64,000 nucleotides of DNA from RGIG426 sp045639905 (GTDB lineage Bacteria; Bacillota; Clostridia; Oscillospirales; Acutalibacteraceae): positions 6,473 to 70,472 of the forward strand of contig JAZUDZ010000015.1 in the NCBI GenBank assembly GCA_045639905.1, in the 5' to 3' direction. The notes beneath the pieces were generated by a model that saw only the letters and a program-made list of their open reading frames with translations, did no database searches and was not told where the DNA came from. The position numbers and the translations under genes were made by a program. Shown in pieces: positions 24,705 through 30,457 of this stretch. Numbering within the stretch: position 1 is the stretch's first letter; every line of letters starts with the position of its first letter.

Positions 24705-24734
24705 TTGCAAGTTATATATACTTAGTAAGATAAT
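24705..24734 (+). promoter_or_regulatory. prfB promoter
   Basis: TTGCAA (24705-24710), 18-bp spacer, GATAAT (24729-24734), divergent from the rpsF promoter. Confidence 0.5.
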
Positions 24735-24771
24735 GTGAACTGCATATGCAGAGAATGAGGAGTTTAGAAAG

Positions 24772-25908
24772 ATGCTTCAATTTGAAGAATTGCGACTGAA
24801 ACTTGAGGGCATCAAGCCGGATCTGGAGGATTTGGCCAATGCCATCGAACTGAATCAACTGAAAAGAGAATCAGCCGAGCTGGAGCAACGTGCCGCCGCG
24901 GATGGCTTTTGGGACAATATGGAAAATGCTCAAAAGGTAACCCAGCGTGCCGCTCTGGTAAACGGCCGAATTGAAAAGTATACCAATCTCGAGAATGAGT
25001 ATCATGATACACTGACATTGATTGAACTGGCAGACGAGTCCGAGGATTTGTCTCTCTTTGATGAATGCAGCGAGTCGATTGATAACATTTTTGCAGAGCT
25101 GGAAAGACAGCGTCTCAGTACTTTACTGACCGGAGAGTACGATCATTCCAATGCGATTGTGACCATTCATGCCGGCGAAGGCGGAACCGAGGCTCAGGAC
25201 TGGGCGGAAATGCTCTATCGTATGTATACGCACTGGGTTGAGGCCCACGATTTCAAGTACACCATTTTGGACTACCTGGATGGTGATGAGGCGGGACTGA
25301 AGAGCGCTTCCATTATGATTGAAGGCGAAAATGCCTACGGCTATTTGAAGAGTGAAAACGGTGTTCATCGTTTGGTTCGCGTATCTCCGTTTGATGCGGC
25401 CGGTCGTCGGCATACATCTTTTGCCTCGGTTGAGGTTATGCCGGAGATTGATGATTCCGTCGAAGTGGATATTCGTCCGGAGGATATTAAAATGGACGTG
25501 TACCGTTCCAGCGGTGCCGGTGGCCAGAAGGTTAACAAAACCTCGTCCGCCGTTCGGTTAACCCATATTCCGACCGGTATCGTGGTTGCCTGTCAAACTG
25601 AGCGCAGCCAGTATCAGAATAAGGATACGGCTATGTGTATGCTGCGTTCAAAGCTCGTGGAAATCAAAGAGCGTGAGCACTTGGATAAGATTGAGGACAT
25701 CAAAGGCGTTCAGGCGCAAATCGCCTGGGGCAGTCAGATTCGTTCCTATGTATTTATGCCGTACACCATGGTTAAGGACCGTCGTACCGGCTATGAAACC
25801 GGAAACGTCGACGGGGTTATGGACGGCGACCTGGACGGCTTTATCAATGCCTATTTGAAGGCGGCCGCTTCCGGCTCTCTTTCGAATGCCACCGACGGAG
25901 ACGACTAA
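24772..25908 (+). CDS. prfB: Peptide chain release factor 2
   Basis: 378-aa RF2, recognising UGA and UAA. The stop-codon tripeptide is SPF in RVSPFDAAGRRHTSF, the GGQ loop is SSGAGGQKVNKTSSA, and IAWGSQIRSYVF is typical of RF2. In many bacteria the gene carries a programmed +1 frameshift with an in-frame UGA near codon 25; here the reading frame is continuous through that region (LEDLANAIELNQLKRESAEL), so autoregulation by frameshifting is absent. AGGAG lies upstream of ATG. It ends in a strong terminator. Confidence 0.96.
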   Translation: MLQFEELRLKLEGIKPDLEDLANAIELNQLKRESAELEQRAAADGFWDNMENAQKVTQRAALVNGRIEKYTNLENEYHDTLTLIELADESEDLSLFDECSESIDNIFAELERQRLSTLLTGEYDHSNAIVTIHAGEGGTEAQDWAEMLYRMYTHWVEAHDFKYTILDYLDGDEAGLKSASIMIEGENAYGYLKSENGVHRLVRVSPFDAAGRRHTSFASVEVMPEIDDSVEVDIRPEDIKMDVYRSSGAGGQKVNKTSSAVRLTHIPTGIVVACQTERSQYQNKDTAMCMLRSKLVEIKEREHLDKIEDIKGVQAQIAWGSQIRSYVFMPYTMVKDRRTGYETGNVDGVMDGDLDGFINAYLKAAASGSLSNATDGDD

Positions 25909-25919
25909 GATGGTTTTTG

Positions 25920-25954
25920 TGACACGACCGGACTTCTCGGTCGTGTCATTTTTG
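25920..25954 (+). terminator. prfB terminator
   Basis: GACACGACCG (25921-25930) pairs with CGGTCGTGTC (25938-25947), then ATTTTTGC. Confidence 0.9.
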
Positions 25955-25975
25955 CAAAAAAGTTTGTTTTCGCAC

Positions 25976-26003
25976 TTGACAAACTGTTCTCATATTGTAT
26001 AAT
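25976..26003 (+). promoter_or_regulatory. tRNA-Gln promoter
   Basis: TTGACA (25976-25981), 16-bp spacer, TATAAT (25998-26003). Confidence 0.85.
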
Positions 26004-26018
26004 TGTAAAGCTTGATAT

Positions 26019-26092
26019 TGCGGAATTGTGTAAGGGTAGCACTGCAGTCTCTGAATCTGCCTGTCAAGGTTCGAATCCTTGTTCCGCAGCCA
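26019..26092 (+). tRNA. tRNA-Gln (anticodon CTG)
   Basis: Full cloverleaf of 74 nt with encoded CCA. Acceptor TGCGGAA/TTCCGCA, D stem GTGT/GCAC, anticodon loop CTCTGAA with CTG at 26051-26053, T arm CAAGG-TTCGAAT-CCTTG, discriminator G. One T-T pair occurs at the base of the anticodon loop (31:39). It reads CAG codons; a UUG-anticodon tRNA-Gln must be elsewhere. Confidence 0.9.
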
Positions 26093-26093
26093 A

Positions 26094-26136
26094 AAAGGTC
26101 CGGTAAATCATTGATTTTCCGGACCTTTGTTTTTTG
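26094..26136 (+). terminator. tRNA-Gln terminator
   Basis: AAAGGTCCGG (26095-26104) pairs with CCGGACCTTT (26119-26128), with further AAAT/ATTT pairing inside, then TGTTTTTTG. Confidence 0.85.
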
Positions 26137-26220
26137 CAACGGAGGCCGTCATGGCCGTCACTTCCCGGCCTCTGTAACAACCGATACGTCGCGGTGTGCT
26201 GTTTTTGGCACAATCATCGA

Positions 26221-26250
26221 TTGTCGGAGGATGGATATGTATGGTATGAT
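26221..26250 (+). promoter_or_regulatory. Promoter of the unknown gene at 26270
   Basis: TTGTCG (26221-26226), 18-bp spacer, TATGAT (26245-26250) with an extended TGG. Confidence 0.5.
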
Positions 26251-26269
26251 ACAAACGAGGTGAGGCTTA

Positions 26270-26902
26270 ATGATGATGTCGCCGGATTTTTATTATGAAT
26301 CCGAAGTCCAAGGAAAAGCAGCAAACATCATTTGGGGAGAAATACACCGTCTTCAAAGAGATAAAGCAAGGTTTAAAAGGATTGTGGAACGACCGGGCTG
26401 GGAACTGACCAGACTTCCCGATGAAAAGACGATGCTTGGTTTTACAAGAGAGTATTTACGAATGGCCGTGAAGGCATTGGAAGAAGCCGGAGAATGTTAT
26501 CATCCGACGGAAGAGGAGATTTCTGACGCTGCCTTTAATGACGATATGCCGCTGATTACGGAAATGACTCTCGTGACAAACCGATACGGAAACGGATATG
26601 CGGAGCGAAAGATTTTGATAAACGGTGACAGCATCTCTTTGCTGGTTCGGCTTTCTCCCGAAGCGGAGTATGCGGAAAGTACCTATTCAGTTTCCAGGAA
26701 CCGACTGTTTGAGGAATTGCAAAGAATTCACATCGGTGAGTGGAAACCGGAATACAAAGATTTGTCGGGCAAAGTGAACCTTACCTGGAGCCTGGAGATT
26801 TCCTATGACGATTCGCTTCCAGGCAAAAAGTTTTCCGGATGCGGAGCGGCTCCCTTTAGTTTTGACGAGCTTTGTTATTTGATGACAGATCCATACATAT
26901 AA
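26270..26902 (+). CDS. Unknown protein, 210 aa
   Basis: I do not recognise this family. It is a soluble, acidic protein without signal peptide or membrane segment. It opens with a charged helix (AANIIWGEIHRLQRDKARFKRI), has a middle part rich in beta-type residues (EMTLVTNRYGNGYAERKILING, split as two strands), and a Trp-containing stretch near the end (VNLTWSLEISYDD). Tandem ATG codons and a GAGGTGAGG ribosome site mark the start. It stands alone between the tRNA-Gln terminator and the RNA unit starting at 27006, with its own promoter. Codon use is less biased than in the ribosomal genes nearby. It may be lineage-specific. Confidence 0.65.
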   Translation: MMMSPDFYYESEVQGKAANIIWGEIHRLQRDKARFKRIVERPGWELTRLPDEKTMLGFTREYLRMAVKALEEAGECYHPTEEEISDAAFNDDMPLITEMTLVTNRYGNGYAERKILINGDSISLLVRLSPEAEYAESTYSVSRNRLFEELQRIHIGEWKPEYKDLSGKVNLTWSLEISYDDSLPGKKFSGCGAAPFSFDELCYLMTDPYI

Positions 26903-26989
26903 TATGTATAGAAGACGGAACTTGGCAGAATAAACAAAGAAAGATTTCTTTTGTTGTGCATTCCTACAAAAGTAACAAAAAGCCACAAA

Positions 26990-27001
26990 TTTTGTACAAA
27001 A
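26990..27001. repeat. 12-bp palindrome TTTTGTACAAAA, copy 1
   Basis: Perfect palindrome four bases upstream of the -35 box of the RNA unit. An identical copy lies at 46498-46509 upstream of the carbohydrate operon. Confidence 0.5.
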
Positions 27002-27005
27002 AGTG

Positions 27006-27034
27006 TTGACAAGGTTCTGGAACAGGTGTATAGT
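27006..27034 (+). promoter_or_regulatory. Strong promoter of the unassigned RNA unit
   Basis: TTGACA (27006-27011), 17-bp spacer, TATAGT (27029-27034); expected start near 27041. No gene-sized reading frame follows for more than 600 bp on this strand. Confidence 0.8.
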
Positions 27035-27074
27035 AGAGCCAGAAAGAAAGAAGAGACAGAAATAAGAAAACTAC

Positions 27075-27105
27075 AAAGAAGGGAATGAGTCCGGTGAACA
27101 TGTAA
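27075..27105 (+). repeat. 31-nt direct repeat, copy 1
   Basis: Starts AAAGAAGGGAATGAGTCC and ends GTGAACATGTAA. Stem GGTGAAC pairs with the following GTTTACC around the loop ATGTAA. Confidence 0.75.
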
Positions 27106-27181
27106 GTTTACCAGAATAATCAGAAAGGAAAGAACTTCCGATGTGGTAAGTAAGTTTGAAAGTTACACCTGCTAATTTTAG

Positions 27182-27212
27182 AAAGAAAGGATTGAGTCCC
27201 GTGAACATGTAA
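27182..27212 (+). repeat. 31-nt direct repeat, copy 2
   Basis: Starts AAAGAAAGGATTGAGTCC and ends GTGAACATGTAA; differs from copy 1 at three positions. Stem GTGAAC pairs with GTTCGC after the loop, so pairing is kept although the 3' strand changed. Confidence 0.75.
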
Positions 27213-27255
27213 TGTTCGCACATATCCCGAAACGAAACTTAAGGAAAAGGTGATT

Positions 27256-27294
27256 ATGATGAAATTCCTGATGAAAGTTTGGTCCAAAAAATAA
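27256..27294 (+). CDS. Possible 12-aa peptide (MMKFLMKVWSKK)
   Basis: A 12-codon frame inside the RNA unit, with AAGGAAAAGGTG upstream and tandem ATG. The product would be cationic and amphipathic with one Trp, like a small membrane-active or signalling peptide. A 10-codon frame MYCVTRQLDN follows at 27313-27345 after AGGGGATAG. Such short frames occur by chance; only context makes this one worth listing. Confidence 0.3.
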   Translation: MMKFLMKVWSKK

Positions 27295-27352
27295 AGGATA
27301 GGGGATAGTCCAATGTACTGTGTAACGAGGCAACTCGACAATTAACAATTTC

Positions 27353-27381
27353 AGCCCATTCCTTCGGGAATGGGCTTTTTC
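27353..27381 (+). terminator. Terminator of the RNA unit
   Basis: AGCCCATTCC (27353-27362), loop TTCG, GGAATGGGCT (27367-27376), then TTTTC. Confidence 0.93.
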
Positions 27382-27384
27382 ATT

Positions 27385-27423
27385 TGTAAAAAGAAAAGCA
27401 CCCGTCTCACAAGACAGGTGCTT
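27385..27423 (-). terminator. tRNA-Lys terminator
   Basis: AAGCACCCGTCT (27396-27407), loop CACA, AGACAGGTGCTT (27412-27423); TTCTTTTTAC follows on the minus strand. Confidence 0.85.
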
Positions 27424-27427
27424 CTTT

Positions 27428-27503
27428 TGGTGATCCATCGGGGATTCGAACCCCGGACACCCTGATTAAAAGTCAGGTGCTCTGCCAACTGAGCTAATGA
27501 ATC
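27428..27503 (-). tRNA. tRNA-Lys (anticodon TTT)
   Basis: 76-nt cloverleaf with encoded CCA. Acceptor GATTCAT/ATGGATC, D arm GCTC/GAGC, anticodon loop CTTTTAA (anticodon complement at 27468-27470), variable GTGTC, T arm CGGGG-TTCGAAT-CCCCG. The U34-U35-U36 anticodon reads AAA and AAG. Confidence 0.96.
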
Positions 27504-27521
27504 ATTTTTGAGCGCTCAATC

Positions 27522-27550
27522 ATTATATACAACGCCTTTTGCCTTGTCAA
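27522..27550 (-). promoter_or_regulatory. tRNA-Lys promoter
   Basis: Minus strand TTGACA (27545-27550), 17-bp spacer, TATAAT (27522-27527): full consensus. Confidence 0.92.
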
Positions 27551-27620
27551 GTTTTTTTCTTTAAAAACGTAGGAAAAGTTGAAAAATCAAGCAGTTGCAA
27601 GGCGTCAGAGTAATGACGGC

Positions 27621-27649
27621 TTGACAGTTTGCCGGAAATGGGGTATAAA
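27621..27649 (+). promoter_or_regulatory. Promoter of the small lipoprotein gene
   Basis: TTGACA (27621-27626), 17-bp spacer, TATAAA (27644-27649). Confidence 0.85.
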
Positions 27650-27673
27650 ATGAAAGAAAAGGAGGCGTGTGTA

Positions 27674-28015
27674 GTGAAAAGAACGATCGCCTATATCTTA
27701 AGCTGCGTTTGTTTATGCCTGATGCTGACAGCTTGCGGCGGAAGCAAACTGGCGGGAACCTGGTCACAGACGAAAGACCAGTCCACCACCTCGATGGTAT
27801 TTCGGGATGATTTAACCGGAACGCTTTTCAAAGACGGTCAGCCGCAATACAATTTCATTTATGAAATCAAAGGCAAACTGGTAACCATCACGACGCGTTC
27901 GGAAACGGATAATGTTATTAATGAATATTTATATAAAGTAAAGAACGATACGTTAACGTTGGAAAAACCAAACGGTGAGCAGATTCAGCTGACAAGAGAT
28001 ACCGAAAGCGAATAA
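27674..28015 (+). CDS. Small surface lipoprotein of unknown function
   Basis: 113-aa secreted lipoprotein. It begins with a basic n-region (VKRTIAY), a hydrophobic core and the lipobox LTAC, so Cys after LMLTA would be lipidated. The mature part reads GGSKLAGTWSQTKDQSTTSMVFRDD (in segments) and looks like a small all-beta domain with 'GTW...' and 'Y.ikgk.vtit' strands, as in lipocalin-like or DUF5640-like proteins. The GTG start at 27674 is used because GGAGG lies 8 bases upstream; longer in-frame readings lack a ribosome site and would bury the signal peptide. Single-gene unit with its own promoter and terminator. Confidence 0.8.
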   Translation: MKRTIAYILSCVCLCLMLTACGGSKLAGTWSQTKDQSTTSMVFRDDLTGTLFKDGQPQYNFIYEIKGKLVTITTRSETDNVINEYLYKVKNDTLTLEKPNGEQIQLTRDTESE

Positions 28016-28020
28016 GGTAT

Positions 28021-28055
28021 AGCGGGGAGATAAACTCCCCGCTTTTTGTTTTTTT
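28021..28055 (+). terminator. Terminator of the lipoprotein gene
   Basis: AGCGGGGAG (28021-28029) pairs with CTCCCCGCT (28035-28043), followed by TTTTGTTTTTTT. Confidence 0.93.
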
Positions 28056-28060
28056 ATGGA

Positions 28061-28096
28061 TAGAAAAAGGAGCTTGCCCCAAGGGACAAGCTCCTT
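28061..28096 (-). terminator. hppA terminator
   Basis: AAGGAGCTTG (28067-28076) pairs with CAAGCTCCTT (28087-28096), with CCC/GGG inside; TTTCTATCC follows on the minus strand. Confidence 0.88.
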
Positions 28097-28110
28097 GCAT
28101 GTTCCAAAGA

Positions 28111-30228
28111 TTAGAACCAGTTGCAAATGGCAATCAAACCGGAGAACACGATGGAAACCATGGACACCAATTTGATCAAGATGTTGATGGACGGGCCGGA
28201 AGTATCTTTGAACGGGTCACCGATGGTATCGCCGACAACAGCAGATTTATGCTGATCGGAACCTTTACCACCATGAGCACCGGTCTCGATGTACTTCTTG
28301 GCGTTATCCCAAGCACCACCGGAGTTGGCCATGAAGATAGCCATAATGAAACCGGAAACGGTGCAGCCGCAGAGCATGCCGAGCACGCCGAGACCACCAA
28401 GGGTGCAGCCGACGATGATCGGAGAAACGATACCGACAACAGCCGGGAGAATCATTTCTTTAAGGGAAGCTTTGGAGCAGAGGTCGACGCAGGTAGCGTA
28501 ATCCGGCTCGGCTTCGCCTTCCATGATGCCTTTGATCTCTTTGAACTGACGACGAACTTCCACAACGATGCTCTGGGCAGCGCGGGAAACAGAGCTCATG
28601 GTCAGAGCGGAGAACAAGAACGGCAAGCAGGCGCCGATGAACAAACCGACGAGAACTTTCGGATCGAGAAGGTTGATGGAGAAGTCACCCTGGAAGAGTT
28701 CGTTTCCGGATTCAACCAATTTCTCTTTGAAGTTGGCAATGAGGGCCAAAGCGGTCATACCGGCAGAACCGATAGCAAAACCTTTACCGGTAGCGGCAGT
28801 GGTGTTGCCGAGGGAGTCGAGGGCGTCAGTACGCTCACGGACTTCCGGTTCCAAACCGGACATTTCAGCGATACCGCCGGCGTTATCGGCAACTGGGCCA
28901 TAGGCGTCAGTTGCAAGGGTGATACCCAAGGTGGACAACATACCGACAGCGGCCAAAGAAATACCATACAAACCGAGGTCAGCGGAGTTAGCGCCGCCGG
29001 CGCAGAAGAAGGCGACCAAGATGGCCACACCGACAATCAAAATCGGGAGAACGGTGGAAAGCATACCAGTGCCCAAACCGCTGATGATCAAGGTAGCGGT
29101 ACCGGTCTCGGAAGAAGCGGCAATCTTCTGGGTGGGTTTGTAAGTGTCAGAAGTGAAGTACTCGGTGGTAAGACCGATGAGCACGCCGGAAGCAAGACCG
29201 GCGAGGATGGCCCAGTACAAACCGAGCGGGAGATCCATAGCAATGATCAAAACGAGAGCCACAACGGCGGAAGCGATTGCGGCAAAGTTGGTGCCGCGAC
29301 GGAGAGCGCCCAGAAGGTTTCTCTGGCTGGCGCCTTCTTTAGTCTGAACAAAGAAGGTACCGATGAGGGAGCAAACAACGCCGACAGCGGCCATTAACAG
29401 AGGAAGTGCAACGGAAGCGTTGGCAGTGAAGGCTTCGCCGGAAGCGGCAGCGTTAGCGGCCACAACGCCCAAGGCGCAGGTGGAAACCATAGAACCAACA
29501 TAGCTTTCATAGAGGTCAGCGCCCATACCGGCAACGTCACCGACGTTATCACCGACGTTATCAGCGATAGCGGCCGGGTTACGCGGGTCATCTTCCGGGA
29601 TACCAACTTCAACTTTACCGACCAGGTCAGCACCGACGTCAGCAGCTTTGGTGAAGATACCACCGCCGACACGGGCGAACAAAGCCATGGAAGAAGCACC
29701 CATACCGAAGGTAACCATAGCAGCGGTGATTTCGCTCAGGTTGCAGTGGAAGCACAGATCCATGATGGCATACCAGAGGGAGATGTCCAAAAGGCCAAGT
29801 CCGACAACGGTGAAGCCCATAACGGAACCGGCGGAGAAAGCAACGCGAAGTCCACGGTTGAGGCCCTGCTGGCAAGCAGCAGCGGTACGGTCGTTAGCAC
29901 GAGTGGCAATGGTCATGCCGATGAAGCCAGAAAGACCGGAGAAGAAACCACCAGTCAAGAAGGCGAACGGAACAAACCAGGTGAGTTTGCCCAAAACGGC
30001 CATGACGCACAGCACGACAAACATGCAGGCGAAGAAGATAAGGACGGTACGATACTGGCGCTTTAAGAAAGCGGAAGCACCGGTACGGATAGCCTGAGAG
30101 ATTTTCTTCATGCGATCGGTACCTTCATCGGATTTCAAGACTTTTTTAGCCTGAATACCGGCGAAGACCAATGCAATAATGGAAGCAATCAAACTGGCAA
30201 CGTACAAATGATCATAAATGAATTGCAT
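28111..30228 (-). CDS. hppA: K+-dependent membrane-bound pyrophosphatase (Na+ or H+ pump)
   Basis: 705-aa integral membrane pyrophosphatase with about 16 helices, coupling PPi hydrolysis to ion export. The substrate loop KAADVGADLVGKVE and ADNVGDNVGDVAGMGADLYESY hold the acidic metal-PPi ligands. The segment LGNTTAATGKGFAIGSA has Ala (not Lys) after GNTTA, the form of the K+-dependent subfamily, which contains most Na+-pumping members. Ion specificity cannot be fixed from this alone. Codon use is strongly biased, implying high expression, as expected for an anaerobe that recovers energy from PPi. Single-gene unit with its own promoter and terminator. Confidence 0.96.
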   Translation of the reverse strand: MQFIYDHLYVASLIASIIALVFAGIQAKKVLKSDEGTDRMKKISQAIRTGASAFLKRQYRTVLIFFACMFVVLCVMAVLGKLTWFVPFAFLTGGFFSGLSGFIGMTIATRANDRTAAACQQGLNRGLRVAFSAGSVMGFTVVGLGLLDISLWYAIMDLCFHCNLSEITAAMVTFGMGASSMALFARVGGGIFTKAADVGADLVGKVEVGIPEDDPRNPAAIADNVGDNVGDVAGMGADLYESYVGSMVSTCALGVVAANAAASGEAFTANASVALPLLMAAVGVVCSLIGTFFVQTKEGASQRNLLGALRRGTNFAAIASAVVALVLIIAMDLPLGLYWAILAGLASGVLIGLTTEYFTSDTYKPTQKIAASSETGTATLIISGLGTGMLSTVLPILIVGVAILVAFFCAGGANSADLGLYGISLAAVGMLSTLGITLATDAYGPVADNAGGIAEMSGLEPEVRERTDALDSLGNTTAATGKGFAIGSAGMTALALIANFKEKLVESGNELFQGDFSINLLDPKVLVGLFIGACLPFLFSALTMSSVSRAAQSIVVEVRRQFKEIKGIMEGEAEPDYATCVDLCSKASLKEMILPAVVGIVSPIIVGCTLGGLGVLGMLCGCTVSGFIMAIFMANSGGAWDNAKKYIETGAHGGKGSDQHKSAVVGDTIGDPFKDTSGPSINILIKLVSMVSIVFSGLIAICNWF

Positions 30229-30272
30229 TGTAATTTCCTCCTATTAAATTTTTATTACAAAATGCTGAAAAT

Positions 30273-30301
30273 AGTATATATATTAAAGGGGGAATTTTCA
30301 A
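30273..30301 (-). promoter_or_regulatory. hppA promoter
   Basis: Minus strand TTGAAA (30296-30301), 17-bp spacer, TATACT (30273-30278). Confidence 0.7.
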
Positions 30302-30399
30302 CCCACATTTTATAGAATCAAACCGAAAACGGGCGGTTTTTTGTCACAAATTGTTCACATTTTGAAATTCCGGTCCGATTTGGCGACAAAAGTACATAA

Positions 30400-30428
30400 T
30401 TGACAGACGGCTCTTGCTTTGTTAAACT
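30400..30428 (+). promoter_or_regulatory. Promoter of the RACo-like gene
   Basis: TTGACA (30400-30405), 17-bp spacer, TAAACT (30423-30428). The space between it and the hppA promoter is AT-rich with TTGTCACAAATTGTTCACA, a possible regulator site. Confidence 0.75.
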
Positions 30429-30457
30429 TGAGAAAACGAGCGAAAGGAGGACGGAAT

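Larger units (their letters stand above)
27041..27381 (+). ncRNA. Unassigned structured RNA / small-peptide transcript (about 340 nt)
   Basis: The unit has a near-consensus promoter and ends in a UUCG-loop terminator. Within it are two 31-nt direct repeats (28 of 31 identical) 107 nt apart, each able to fold GTGAAC with a GTT(T/C)nC partner around the loop AUGUAA, although the partner strand differs between copies. GGAA-AGAAC-TTCC and GAG-GCAA-CTC (a GNRA-type tetraloop) are further hairpins. Several very short frames with ribosome-site-like leaders are present. It does not show the conserved cores of tmRNA, RNase P RNA, SRP RNA or 6S RNA. I cannot assign a known family; a regulatory RNA or a peptide-encoding transcript are both possible. 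Confidence 0.6.

Noticed and set aside
24772..24850. Programmed +1 frameshift site in prfB
   Set aside because: No in-frame TGA or CTTTGA slip sequence is present; the frame is continuous.
26131..26220. Stem GGAGGCCG/CGGCCTC downstream of tRNA-Gln considered as a riboswitch
   Set aside because: Single short stem with no conserved aptamer core; left as unexplained intergenic sequence.
27075..27212. Two 31-nt repeats considered as a minimal CRISPR array
   Set aside because: Only two copies, 107 nt apart, with an intervening structured sequence rather than a 30-40 nt spacer, and no cas genes in the window.
27041..27381. Identification of the RNA unit as tmRNA, RNase P RNA, SRP RNA or 6S RNA
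   Set aside because: None of their conserved cores (tag frame and TTCGA arm, GAGGAAAGTCC/ACAGAA, GGAAGCAGC tetraloop helix, or long open central bubble) can be found.
28099..29397. Long open frame on the plus strand (432 codons) opposite hppA
   Set aside because: Low-complexity Gly/Asp/Thr-rich translation with no ribosome site; it is the antisense shadow of the strongly codon-biased hppA gene.
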